Positions 26,323 to 36,879 of a DNA stretch of 64,000 nucleotides are shown piece after piece. The notes under the pieces are model-generated. The model made no database searches and was not told where the DNA came from. It saw only the letters and a program-made list of their open reading frames with translations. Within the stretch, counting starts at the first letter, position 1. The number at the start of each line of letters is the position of its first letter. The position numbers and the translations under genes were made by a program. This DNA is from Methylobacterium phyllostachyos (GTDB taxonomy: Bacteria; Pseudomonadota; Alphaproteobacteria; Rhizobiales; Beijerinckiaceae), in contig NZ_FNHS01000001.1 of NCBI RefSeq assembly GCF_900103445.1, forward strand, positions 124,001-188,000, given 5' to 3'.

Positions 26323-27597
26323 ATGACGCCGACCTGCAAGCCGCTCCACACGCGTGTCCTCATGGCCGCGCTCACCTGCCTTGGCCTGGGCGTCGCGGGC
26401 CGGGAAGCCGCGCACGCGCAGGAGACCCCTGCCTCTGCGGCTCCGCCGGCGAGCGTGAAGGTCGAGAAGGGCGACGCCCTCTACGGCCGCCCCGAGGGCG
26501 GCGCGGCCGCCAAGCTCGCACCCGTGGCGGGTCCGCCGCTCGCGACGCCGGTCGCCAAGCTGCCGTTGGACAAGCTCAAGGTGCCGGATGGGTTCAAGGT
26601 CGAGGTCTATGCCAGCGGTATCGCCAATGCCCGCGAGATGACCCAGGCGCCGGACGGCACGCTGTTCGTCGGCAGCCGGACCGTGGGCAAGGTCTACGCG
26701 GTGATGCCGCAGGCGGGGCCGGACGGGAAGCGCGAGATCAAGACCATCGCGTCGGGCCTGCACCGGCCGAACGGCGTCGCCTTCCACGATGGCGCCCTCT
26801 ACGTCGCCGAGCTGTCCAAGATCTGGCGCTACGACGACATCGAGAAGCATCTCGATGGCTCGGAGAAGCCGACCCTCGTGTACGACGACCTGCCCAAGGA
26901 CGAGGCGCATGGCTGGAAGTTCATCGCCATCGGCCCGGACAACAAGCTCTATGTGCCGGTCGGCGCACCGGGCAACATCGTGATGCCGCCGGATACCCAC
27001 GCCCAGATCCGCCGCATCGACCTCGACGGCAAGAACGCTGAGGTCATTGCCCGGGGCGTGCGCAACACGGTTGGCTTCGACTGGAACCCGAAGACCAAGC
27101 AGCTCTGGTTCACCGATAACGGCCGCGACTGGGTCTCGGAGGACATCCCGAACGACGAGCTGAACGTGCTCACCGAGCCGGGCAAGCAGCATTTCGGCTA
27201 TCCGTTCTGCCACCAGGGCACCTTCACAGATCCGGAATACGGCTGGGGCCATTCCTGCGCCGAGTTCACCCCGCCGGCCGGCCTGCTCGGGCCGCACACC
27301 GCCTCGCTCGGGATGCGGTTCTACACCGGCACGCAGTTCCCGGAGGCCTATCGCGACGCGATCTTCATCGCGCAGCACGGCTCGTGGAACCGCACCACCA
27401 AGCTCGGCGGTGCGGTTGTGGTGGCCAAGCCCGGGGATGACGGCAAGGTTACGGCGGTCGAGCCGTTCCTGACCGGCTTCCTGCAAGACAACAAGTATAT
27501 CGGCCGTCCGGTCGATGTCATTGTCGCCAAAGATGGCGCGCTGCTCGTCTCGGACGATTACAACGGCGCGATCTACCGGGTCAGCTACGGCAAGTGA
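26323..27597 (+). CDS. Periplasmic sorbosone/aldose sugar dehydrogenase (quinoprotein-type propeller)
   Basis: 424-residue protein with a signal peptide (about 1-34, ending AAHAQE). It belongs to the glucose/sorbosone dehydrogenase family, a six-bladed beta-propeller that usually binds PQQ: LPDGF-like start KVPDGFKVEVYASGI, GLHRPNGVAFHDGALYVAEL, KFIAIGPDNKLYVPVGAPGN, GVRNTVGFDWNPKTKQLWFTDNG and FIAQHGSWNRT. The next gene overlaps its stop codon by one base and encodes a dihaem cytochrome c, so electrons from the oxidised substrate probably pass directly to that cytochrome. The substrate could be L-sorbosone, an aldose or another aldehyde. PQQ dependence is inferred from the family; pqqA lies 6.5 kb away. 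Confidence 0.88.
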   Translation: MTPTCKPLHTRVLMAALTCLGLGVAGREAAHAQETPASAAPPASVKVEKGDALYGRPEGGAAAKLAPVAGPPLATPVAKLPLDKLKVPDGFKVEVYASGIANAREMTQAPDGTLFVGSRTVGKVYAVMPQAGPDGKREIKTIASGLHRPNGVAFHDGALYVAELSKIWRYDDIEKHLDGSEKPTLVYDDLPKDEAHGWKFIAIGPDNKLYVPVGAPGNIVMPPDTHAQIRRIDLDGKNAEVIARGVRNTVGFDWNPKTKQLWFTDNGRDWVSEDIPNDELNVLTEPGKQHFGYPFCHQGTFTDPEYGWGHSCAEFTPPAGLLGPHTASLGMRFYTGTQFPEAYRDAIFIAQHGSWNRTTKLGGAVVVAKPGDDGKVTAVEPFLTGFLQDNKYIGRPVDVIVAKDGALLVSDDYNGAIYRVSYGK

Positions 27598-28190
27598 TGC
27601 AGCGTTTGATTGGTTTGCGCACGATCCGAGGGCTGGTTTCGGCCCTCGGCACGCTGCTGGCCGGCGCGGCGCTCGCCGCACCGGATCCGGCGGTGCAGGA
27701 GCGTCTCTCCCCCTGTATCGGCTGCCACGGCGCCGGCACCTCCGAGACCGAGGGCGTGCCCTCGCTCGGCGGCCAGATGCCGGACTACGTCGTCACGCAA
27801 CTGTTCCAGTTCCGCGAGAAGCAGCGCGAGGCGGCGCCGATGAACGACATCGCCGCCGGGTTCTCCGACGACGACCTGCGCGCCTATGCCGACGCGGTGG
27901 GCACGCTGCCGCCGCCTTCCCGGGCCGGGGAGCCTGCCGATCCGGCTCTGACGGCGCGGGGGCAGGCGCTGGTCGCCAAGCACCAGTGCACCTCCTGCCA
28001 CGGCGCCGACCTCGCGGGTCGGGACGCGATCCCGCGGATCCGCGACCAGCGGGAGGAATATCTCGCCAAGGCGCTGGCCGGCTACAAGTCGAACGCCCGG
28101 CCGGGCTACGACCCTGCGATGAACGAGGTTGCGCAGGAATTGAGCGAGTCCGACATCAAGGACTTGGCGGCTTACGTGTCGCGGCTCTGA
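27597..28190 (+). CDS. Dihaem cytochrome c (c4-like)
   Basis: 197-residue exported cytochrome with a signal peptide ending around AALAAPD (residues 22-30). Two haem-binding motifs: CIGCH at 40-44 and CTSCH at 131-135. Each half looks like a class I cytochrome domain, with Met in PMNDIAAG (Met82) and PAMNEVA as likely sixth ligands. ATG at 27597 shares its A with the stop of the dehydrogenase gene, so the two are co-translated. Role: periplasmic electron acceptor for the upstream dehydrogenase, handing on to a terminal oxidase or another cytochrome. Confidence 0.93.
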   Translation: MQRLIGLRTIRGLVSALGTLLAGAALAAPDPAVQERLSPCIGCHGAGTSETEGVPSLGGQMPDYVVTQLFQFREKQREAAPMNDIAAGFSDDDLRAYADAVGTLPPPSRAGEPADPALTARGQALVAKHQCTSCHGADLAGRDAIPRIRDQREEYLAKALAGYKSNARPGYDPAMNEVAQELSESDIKDLAAYVSRL

Positions 28191-28224
28191 GCGCCGCCTC
28201 GTCACGGCCTTCCCCACCCCACCA

Positions 28225-28324
28225 CCTCATCCTGCGGGGCCCGCGTCAGCGGACCTCGAAGGCGGGCTCCATGGATTAGGGCTCCTTCCAGGCCTCCGCT
28301 GCGCTCCGGCGCCTCGGGATAAGG
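28225..28324. repeat. REP-like imperfect palindromic element
   Basis: A 100-bp intergenic element with mirrored ends: CCTCATCCTGCGGGGCCCG at the left and, on the other strand, CCTTATCCCGAGGCGCC at the right, followed by similar inner blocks ending in GAAGG and a central CCATGGA. The CCTCATCCTG...CTCGAAGG wording is like dispersed REP/BIME elements I recall from Methylobacterium and other Rhizobiales genomes. Only this copy is in the window. It follows the cytochrome gene by 35 bp. Confidence 0.5.
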
Positions 28325-28484
28325 GGATTGGGCTGGAGAACTCGCGCTCGGATTCGGGTGCGCCGATCCCGCTGGGATGCTGTCGCGCGCGACGAGGCTG
28401 GCGAGCGGTCTCAAGCCAGAGCTTGACCGATGCGCCCCGCGCACCCACTTCCCGTCCGCCGGGGGCATAGCGGGACGCGAGCCG

Positions 28485-29192
28485 ATGATCGATCTCTACT
28501 ACTGGCCGACACCGAACGGCCACAAGATCACGATGTTACTGGAAGAGGCAGGCCTGCCCTACAAAATTAGTCCGATCAATATTGGCAAAGGCGAGCAATT
28601 CAACCCGGAATTTTTGAAGATCGCCCCCAACAACCGCATGCCGGCGATTGTCGACGACGAGCCGGCTGATGGCGGCGCGCCGGTCTCGCTGTTCGAATCG
28701 GGCGCGATCCTGCTCTACCTTGCCGAGAAGACCGGGCGCTTCATCGCCAGCGACCTGCGCGGCCGGGCCGAGGTGCTGCAATGGCTCTTTTGGCAGATGG
28801 GCGGGCTCGGCCCGATGGCCGGCCAGAACCACCATTTCTCGCAATACGCACCCGAGAAGATCGACTACGCGATCAAGCGCTACGTCAACGAGACCAACCG
28901 GCTCTACGGCGTGCTCGACCGGCGCCTCGCTGACCGCGCGTTCGTGGCAGGGTCCGATTACTCCATCGCCGACATGGCCTGTTATCCGTGGATCGTGCCG
29001 TGGGAGAAGCAGGCCCAGAACCTCGACGAGCATCCGAACCTGAAGCGCTGGTTCACGGCCATCGCCGAGCGGCCCGCCACCAAGGCGGCGTATGCCCGGG
29101 CACCGGAGGTCAATCCAGATTTCGGAAAGACCATGAGCGAGGACGCCAAGAAGGTGATGTTCGGCCAGACGGCCAGCAGCACCAAGCGCTGA
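28485..29192 (+). CDS. Glutathione S-transferase, Nu-class (YfcG/YghU-like)
   Basis: 235-residue cytosolic thiol enzyme. N-terminal thioredoxin fold MIDLYYWPTPNGHKITMLLEE with the cis-proline in APNNRMPAIVDDE and the glutathione Glu-Ser pair in LFESGAILLYLAEKTGRF. The helical domain begins WLFWQMGGLGPMAGQNHHF, a stretch typical of Nu-class enzymes, which act on disulphides and peroxides rather than conjugating glutathione. ATG at 28485. It is followed 9 bp later by the NUDIX gene, so the two may be co-transcribed. Confidence 0.93.
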   Translation: MIDLYYWPTPNGHKITMLLEEAGLPYKISPINIGKGEQFNPEFLKIAPNNRMPAIVDDEPADGGAPVSLFESGAILLYLAEKTGRFIASDLRGRAEVLQWLFWQMGGLGPMAGQNHHFSQYAPEKIDYAIKRYVNETNRLYGVLDRRLADRAFVAGSDYSIADMACYPWIVPWEKQAQNLDEHPNLKRWFTAIAERPATKAAYARAPEVNPDFGKTMSEDAKKVMFGQTASSTKR

Positions 29193-29201
29193 TCCACGCC
29201 G

Positions 29202-29777
29202 ATGAGCGAGACGCCGGCTGCGTTGCCCCTGAAGGTGATCCACCGTGGGTGGAACACCTTCGGGATCGCCATGCTGACCCTGCCCGACGGCAGCACCGTG
29301 CCCCGGGCGCTGGAGGACCACGGCGAGGCAGCCTGCGTCCTGCCCTACGATCCCGAGCGGCGCGTCGCGCTGCTCGTCCGGCAGGCGCGGGTCGGACCGG
29401 CCTTCTGGGGTGAGCCCGCCGACCTCGACGAGGCCCCGGCGGGCGGCCTCGACGGCGACGAGCCCGAGGCGACGGCGATACGCGAAGCCATGGAGGAGGC
29501 TGGCGTGCGCCTCCACCGGTTGGAACGTGTGGCGCATGCCTACAGCATGCCGAGCGTGTCATCGGAGCGCCTCTGGCTCTACCTCGCCGCCTACGGGGAG
29601 ACCGACAAGGTCGGACCCGGAGGCGGTCTGCACGCGGAGGGCGAGCAGGTTCTGGCACTTGAGGTTCCCCTCGCAGAGCTGGCCGAGGCTGCCCGCTCTG
29701 CCCGGCTCCCCGATCTCAAGACGCTGGTGCTCGTCCAGGCGCTGATGCTCCGCAATCCCGAGTTGTTCGCCGTATGA
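29202..29777 (+). CDS. NUDIX hydrolase (ADP-ribose/NudK-like)
   Basis: 191-residue hydrolase of nucleoside diphosphates linked to another moiety. The NUDIX box is visible at about 82-103 as GDEPEATAIREAMEEAGVRL, with REAMEEAG intact. The first conserved Glu of the box is Asp here, as also happens in NudK-like proteins. The N-terminal GNTFGIAMLTLPDGSTV-like strand and VLLVRQARVGPAF segment agree with the ADP-sugar group. Its stop overlaps the start of the next gene (ATGA). Confidence 0.88.
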   Translation: MSETPAALPLKVIHRGWNTFGIAMLTLPDGSTVPRALEDHGEAACVLPYDPERRVALLVRQARVGPAFWGEPADLDEAPAGGLDGDEPEATAIREAMEEAGVRLHRLERVAHAYSMPSVSSERLWLYLAAYGETDKVGPGGGLHAEGEQVLALEVPLAELAEAARSARLPDLKTLVLVQALMLRNPELFAV

Positions 29778-30670
29778 CTATTCCGCCCGATACCCCCGCG
29801 CAGGATGTCCTCGCCCGGATGCTGGTCTTCGTCGAGGAGGCCGCTCCCCTCGCCCTACGGATGCGGGCGGCCGGACTGGACATGACCAACAAGGGCTCGG
29901 ATCTCGGCCAGGCCCTCACGGAGGCAGACCTCGCCGTCAGCCGCCTGCTCCACGAAAGATTCGGTCCTGACCTGATCGAGGAGGAGACGGCGGGCGATCT
30001 CGGTCACGCCACCGCTTCAGCGCTGCTCGCCCGCGACGCCTGGACCTTCGTGGCCGACCCGATCGACGGGACCCGGCCCTTCGCGGGCGGCCTCCCGGGC
30101 TGGGGCGTGATGGTGGCGGCCTGCCGCTCGAGCTGGCCACGCATCGGCGTGATGAGCCTGCCGGTCTGGAACGAAGACCGCGCCGGCCCCGCCCAGATCG
30201 GGCCGCCGGAGACGGCGCGCGGCATCCTGCTGGCGGCTTGCGAGGGCCAAGCCCTCTGGGCGCCGACCCAGGGGGGTCCCACGACCGAACCGCTGCGAGT
30301 GCTGGAGCGGCCGGCCACGCGCACCGGCCATGTCGGCTGGCTCGCGGTCTCGGCGCAACGGTACACGCTGGATTACGGCCGGGGCTGGTTCCCCTGGAGC
30401 GAGGGCGGCTCGATCTCAGACGCTGCCCTCCTGGCGACCGGCCGCCTCGACGCGACGCTGACCAGCAACATGCCGTGGGATCTCGCACCGATCCTGCCCG
30501 TGTTGGAAGCGCTGGGCTTCAAGCTCTTCCACTGGCCCGATCTCGCAGAGCCGCCGACCGCTTTTATCGACCTGTACGATGCCGAACTCTCAGGTCACGA
30601 CGACCTCTGGATGATCTGCCGGGATCGCGATCAGGCGGCCGATCTAGCGCGAGCGATCCGGCGCGCTTAG
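29774..30670 (+). CDS. Inositol-monophosphatase-family phosphatase
   Basis: 298-residue Mg2+-dependent phosphatase (IMPase/FBPase/CysQ fold). The metal-binding Glu pair is in DLIEEETAGD, the central signature is FVADPIDGTRPFAGG, and the C-terminal Asp in NMPWDLAPILPVLEALGF replaces the usual WDxAAG. Which phosphate ester is cleaved (inositol phosphate, PAP, histidinol phosphate) cannot be told. Four-base overlap with the NUDIX gene shows coupling and suggests both act on nucleotide- or sugar-phosphate clean-up. Confidence 0.88.
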   Translation: MTIPPDTPAQDVLARMLVFVEEAAPLALRMRAAGLDMTNKGSDLGQALTEADLAVSRLLHERFGPDLIEEETAGDLGHATASALLARDAWTFVADPIDGTRPFAGGLPGWGVMVAACRSSWPRIGVMSLPVWNEDRAGPAQIGPPETARGILLAACEGQALWAPTQGGPTTEPLRVLERPATRTGHVGWLAVSAQRYTLDYGRGWFPWSEGGSISDAALLATGRLDATLTSNMPWDLAPILPVLEALGFKLFHWPDLAEPPTAFIDLYDAELSGHDDLWMICRDRDQAADLARAIRRA

Positions 30671-30697
30671 GGCGCTGCCTTCCGGTGGGCCGGCGGT

Positions 30698-31015
30698 TTA
30701 GCCTGAACGGCCATGCGCCATGATCGCGTCCAGCAGGCCGGGAAAGCGCGCGTCGACATCGTCACGCCGGAGCGAAATCAGGCAGCGCATCCCCTCGGGC
30801 CGGGTGCGGGTCACCCCCGCTTCGCGCAGGATCTTGAGGTGATGCGTCATGGTCGAGCGCGGCACGGTCTCGGCGAGGAGATCGCCGGAGGAGTGCTCGG
30901 CGCTGTCCATCAGCTCCGAGACCACGGCCAGCCGGGTCGGGTCGCTCAGCGCGAACAGGATCCGGTGGAGCGTCAGCTCGGCGGCATCCGGGTGGAAGAA
31001 CTTGCGGGGGCCCAT
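30698..31015 (-). CDS. ArsR-family transcriptional regulator
   Basis: 105-residue winged-helix repressor: ILFALSDPTRLAVVSEL, then HHLKILREAGVTRTRPEGMRC containing the recognition helix and wing. There are no metal-binding Cys pairs (ELCVCDL-type) in helix 3, so it is unlikely to sense arsenite or cadmium; it may answer a small organic molecule or redox state. ATG at 31015 starts MGPRKFFHPD; the frame is open further upstream but that would run across the operator. Divergent from an MFS exporter with a perfect inverted repeat between them. Confidence 0.9.
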   Translation of the reverse strand: MGPRKFFHPDAAELTLHRILFALSDPTRLAVVSELMDSAEHSSGDLLAETVPRSTMTHHLKILREAGVTRTRPEGMRCLISLRRDDVDARFPGLLDAIMAHGRSG

Positions 31016-31025
31016 CGCCGCAATA

Positions 31026-31047
31026 ATGTACGGTGTTCGTCGTACAT
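31026..31047. promoter_or_regulatory. Probable ArsR-type operator
   Basis: ATGTACG (31026-31032), 8-bp spacer, CGTACAT (31041-31047), a perfect inverted repeat in the 50-bp gap between the divergent arsR-type and MFS genes. Placement 11 bp from one start and 19 bp from the other allows one dimer to repress both. Confidence 0.7.
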
Positions 31048-31065
31048 CGTAAAGCGGTGCGTGCC

Positions 31066-32214
31066 ATGGAACGAATCGTCGTTCTCGCTTTTGGGATGTT
31101 CGCTCTGGGCCTCGATGCCTACGTCGTCGCCGGCCTGCTGCCGGGGATCGGGGCGAGCTTCGGGATCGCACCCGGTGAGGCCGGGCAGACCGTCACCGTC
31201 TTCACCCTAACCTACGCCCTGGCCGCGCCAGTCTGCGCCACGCTGCTGGCCGGGCGGCCGGTCCGGAAGATCCTGGCCGTGGCGCTCGTGGTCTTCGCCG
31301 TCGCCAACGCGCTGAGCGCCGGGGCGACCGGCCTGTTGTGGCTGCTCCTGGCCCGGGCCTTCGCCGGTCTCGCGGCCGGTCTCTACGCGCCGGTGGCGGT
31401 CGCCGCGGCGGCGACATTGGTGGAGCCGCGCCGCAAGGGCCGCGCATTGGCCTTCACGCTCGGCGGCATGAGCACCGGAACGGTGATCGGCGTGCCGGTT
31501 GGCCTGTGGATTGCGGATCGGATCGGCTGGCAGGAGACCCTCCTGATGGTTGCGCTGCTCGGCGCCCTGGCGGCGGCCGCCATCGTCCTGCGCCTGCCCG
31601 ACATTCCCGCCGCGGAGCCGCCATCCTGGCGGGCGCGGGTCGCGCTCCTGGCCGACCCCCGGATTCTCGCCACCGCGGCGGTCTCGTTCCTGACCGCGGT
31701 ATCCAGCCTCGGCCTCTACACCTACGTGGCGCCGCTCCTCGATCGCGCGGGTCTCGGTGAGGTTGCAACGGGGTATTTCTGGGCCTGGGGAAGCGGCGGC
31801 CTCATCGGCAGCTTCGCAATCGGCCCGCTGATCGACTGGACGGGCGCGCCCCGCCGGCTGATGGCGCTGATCCTAGCCGTCCTGGCCCTGACGCTGGCCG
31901 CGCTGCCGCCTCTGCTCGGCCTCGGCTCCTTGGGCTACCTGCCGTTCCTGATCTGGGGCGCGATGGGCTGGGCCTCGCAGGCGCCGCAGCAGCACACCCT
32001 GCTCGGCCTCAAGCCTGAGCACGGCAGCGTCGCCGTCGCCCTGAATAGCTCGGCGAACTATCTGGGCGGCGCGGTGGGCGCGGCGCTCGGGGGCGTCGCC
32101 CTGGCGCTGGCGGGCCTCGCCGCCCTGCCGGTCGCGGCGGCCGGGGTCGCGATGGCGGCCCTGATGCTTCAGCTCGCGATCCTGACGCGCAGGCATTCAG
32201 CCGCACCCGCCTGA
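31066..32214 (+). CDS. MFS transporter (drug/arabinose efflux type)
   Basis: 382-residue inner-membrane carrier with about 12 hydrophobic helices. It begins MERIVVLAFGMFALGLDAYVVAGLLPGIG, as in the AraJ/NepI-like DHA1 drug-efflux group, has the loop 2-3 motif ATLLAGRPVRKILAVAL, and the GGMSTGTVIGVPVGLWI segment (motif C-like, helix 5) typical of proton-driven exporters. The ATG at 31066 follows the operator. It is probably derepressed by the ligand of the divergent ArsR protein. The exported compound is unknown. Confidence 0.9.
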   Translation: MERIVVLAFGMFALGLDAYVVAGLLPGIGASFGIAPGEAGQTVTVFTLTYALAAPVCATLLAGRPVRKILAVALVVFAVANALSAGATGLLWLLLARAFAGLAAGLYAPVAVAAAATLVEPRRKGRALAFTLGGMSTGTVIGVPVGLWIADRIGWQETLLMVALLGALAAAAIVLRLPDIPAAEPPSWRARVALLADPRILATAAVSFLTAVSSLGLYTYVAPLLDRAGLGEVATGYFWAWGSGGLIGSFAIGPLIDWTGAPRRLMALILAVLALTLAALPPLLGLGSLGYLPFLIWGAMGWASQAPQQHTLLGLKPEHGSVAVALNSSANYLGGAVGAALGGVALALAGLAALPVAAAGVAMAALMLQLAILTRRHSAAPA

Positions 32215-32364
32215 TCGTCGGGGCGCGTGATGGCCGGAGGGGTGTCATCCGCGGCCCTGGTCGATCCGGAATCCGCCGGAACGATGGGCACCCCGGACGT
32301 GGTCTGCCACTATGATCCGGGCGACCGTCTCCGCCAAAGAGAGACGCGCGTCAGGGAGCACGGA

Positions 32365-33093
32365 ATGGCTGATCTCTCCGGAAAAACGGTCCTGATCACG
32401 GCGGCCGGCCAGGGCATCGGGCGCGCGAGCGCCCTCGCCTTCGCGCGCGCCGGGGCGCGGGTCCACGCCACCGACATCAACGCGGCGGCGCTGGCCGACC
32501 TGCGCGCCGACAATCTCCAGACCGCGCGCCTCGACGTGCGGGACGAGGCCGCCGTCAAGGCCCTGGTCGCGGGGATCGGCACCGTCGACATCCTGTTCAA
32601 CTGCGCCGGGATCGTCCACGGCGGGACCATCCTGGAGATGCCCGACGCCGACCTCGACTTCGCCTTCGACCTCAACGTCAAGGCGATGATCCGCACGATC
32701 CGCGCCGTGCTGCCCGGCATGATCGAGCGGCGCGACGGCGCGATCCTCAACATGGCCTCGGTCGCCTCCTCGGTGAAGGGCGTGCCAAACCGCTTCGCCT
32801 ACGGTGTGACCAAGGCCGCGGTGATCGGGCTGACCAAGGCGGTCGCGGCCGATTACGTCGCCCACAACATCCGCTGCAATGCGATCTGCCCCGGCACGGT
32901 CGAGAGCCCGTCCCTGCAGGAGCGCATCCGGGCGCAGGGCGACTACGAGCAGACCCGCGCGGCCTTCATCGCCCGCCAGCCGATCGGGCGCCTCGGCACG
33001 CCGGAGGAGATCGCCGATCTCGCCGTGTATCTCGCGGGGGCGACCTACACGACCGGCCAGGCCGTCGCCATCGACGGCGGCTGGACGATCTGA
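32365..33093 (+). CDS. Short-chain dehydrogenase (2-keto-3-deoxy-L-fuconate/3-hydroxybutyrate dehydrogenase-like)
   Basis: 242-residue SDR with VLITAAGQGIGRASAL (the Gly-rich loop has AAGQGIG instead of GAAxGIG), FNCAGIVHGG, NMASVAS and the YxxxK pair in FAYGVTKAAVIGL. The short length, DINAAALADL and NAICPGTVESPSLQERI fit the DHRS6/2-keto-3-deoxy-L-fuconate dehydrogenase branch, which oxidises hydroxy acids or deoxy-sugar acids with NAD. GGGAG about 8 nt before the ATG at 32365 supports this start; an earlier in-frame start at 32227 would add a non-family extension. Stands alone, convergent with clpB. Confidence 0.88.
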   Translation: MADLSGKTVLITAAGQGIGRASALAFARAGARVHATDINAAALADLRADNLQTARLDVRDEAAVKALVAGIGTVDILFNCAGIVHGGTILEMPDADLDFAFDLNVKAMIRTIRAVLPGMIERRDGAILNMASVASSVKGVPNRFAYGVTKAAVIGLTKAVAADYVAHNIRCNAICPGTVESPSLQERIRAQGDYEQTRAAFIARQPIGRLGTPEEIADLAVYLAGATYTTGQAVAIDGGWTI

Positions 33094-33160
33094 CCAGACC
33101 GCGAACGGGCGAGGCGCCGCGTCGAAACGGCAATGCCGTCGGACACCCCCGAGTCAAACA

Positions 33161-33189
33161 GGGGCGGCCCGCCACAGGCGGACCGCCCC
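33161..33189 (-). terminator. Hairpin terminator downstream of clpB
   Basis: GGGGCGG (33161-33167) pairs with CCGCCCC (33183-33189), and inside CCGCC (33169-33173) pairs with GGCGG (33177-33181), loop ACA. On the minus strand the stem is followed by TGTTTGAC. It lies 12 bp after the clpB stop and may also end the convergent SDR transcript. Confidence 0.6.
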
Positions 33190-33201
33190 GTCAGGGAACG
33201 C

Positions 33202-35826
<2,625 letters not shown>

Positions 35827-35948
35827 GCACAACCCTCCCGTACCGGCATCCGCCGCCCGATGTGAGGCGCGGCGCCACCGAAACGTCGCCCTCCGGCTAT
35901 CCGCCGCGTGAGGGCCCCGGCGCCTTGATGGCCGCCGGTAGTCCGGAT

Positions 35949-35971
35949 GTGGTGTTGCAATTGCGCACCAC
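35949..35971. promoter_or_regulatory. Inverted repeat between clpB and the MOSC gene
   Basis: GTGGTG (35949-35954) and CACCAC (35966-35971) flank TTGCAATTGCG in the 198-bp divergent gap. Six-base perfect arms with an AT-richer centre could be a regulator site or part of the clpB promoter. It is not a CIRCE element. Confidence 0.35.
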
Positions 35972-36024
35972 AAGACCCGGCAAAGCTCTTGCGCGACGGT
36001 TCATTTCAGGGCCACGCTGCACGC

Positions 36025-36795
36025 ATGACCGCATCGATTCACATCAGCGCCCTCTATCGCTACCCGGTGAAGGGCCTGAGCCCCGAGCCCGTCGAACGGG
36101 TGGAGCTCGAGACCAGCGGCTTCTTCCCCGGCGACCGGCTTTACGCGATCGAGAATGGACCCTCGGGCTTCAACCCCTTGGCGTACCGGCATCAGCCGAA
36201 GACCAAGTACCTGATGCTCATGCGCGACGAGGCGCTGGCCCGCCTGCGGACCCGCTACGACGATGCCACGGCGACGCTCAACGTCGAGGGGTGCGGCGAA
36301 CCGCAAGCCTTCCGGCTCGACACGGAGGCCGGGCGGGACGGCCTCGCCGATCTGATGCGGCGGTTCGTTCCCGAGAGCCTGCGCGGCGAGCCCAAGGTGC
36401 TCGCCGCCCCGCCGCAGCACCGCTTCACAGATTCACCGATCGGCTACGTCTCGCTGATCAACCGGGCGAGCGTGGCGGCCGTCGAGGACTACCTCGGAAC
36501 GCCGGTCGATCCCCTGCGCTTCCGCGGCAACCTGCTGATCGAGGGATTGGCGCCCTTCGCCGAACTGGAGATGGTCGGCCGGGTGATCGAGGCGCCGAGC
36601 GGACTGCGGCTCAAGATCACCAAGCGGACGGTGCGCTGCGCGGCCACCAACGTCGATCCGGTGAGCGGCATCCGCGATTGCGACATCCCCTGGACCCTGG
36701 ATGCGCGGCTTGGACACCGCGATCTGGGCGTCTACGCGGAGGTGATCGTTGGTGGCGCGCTCGCGCGGGGAGATGCGTTGCGGCCCATCGGCTGA
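36025..36795 (+). CDS. MOSC-domain protein (YcbX/mARC-like)
   Basis: 256-residue protein with the N-terminal beta-barrel (LYRYPVKGLSPEPVE) and a MOSC domain whose key motif is KRTVRCAATNVDPVSGIRD; the Cys in it is the residue that coordinates molybdenum in mARC and YcbX. These proteins reduce N-hydroxylated bases and similar compounds using Moco. Unlike YcbX it lacks a C-terminal 2Fe-2S ferredoxin domain, so it needs a separate electron donor, not found nearby. ATG at 36025, divergent from clpB. Confidence 0.87.
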   Translation: MTASIHISALYRYPVKGLSPEPVERVELETSGFFPGDRLYAIENGPSGFNPLAYRHQPKTKYLMLMRDEALARLRTRYDDATATLNVEGCGEPQAFRLDTEAGRDGLADLMRRFVPESLRGEPKVLAAPPQHRFTDSPIGYVSLINRASVAAVEDYLGTPVDPLRFRGNLLIEGLAPFAELEMVGRVIEAPSGLRLKITKRTVRCAATNVDPVSGIRDCDIPWTLDARLGHRDLGVYAEVIVGGALARGDALRPIG

Positions 36796-36879
36796 CCGCG
36801 GCAGCTATCTGGCAGGTTCAGTGGAAGGCCGTTAAAGAGCCCCCGCCCGCCGTGGCCCACTGCAGCACCGGATCGCGAT

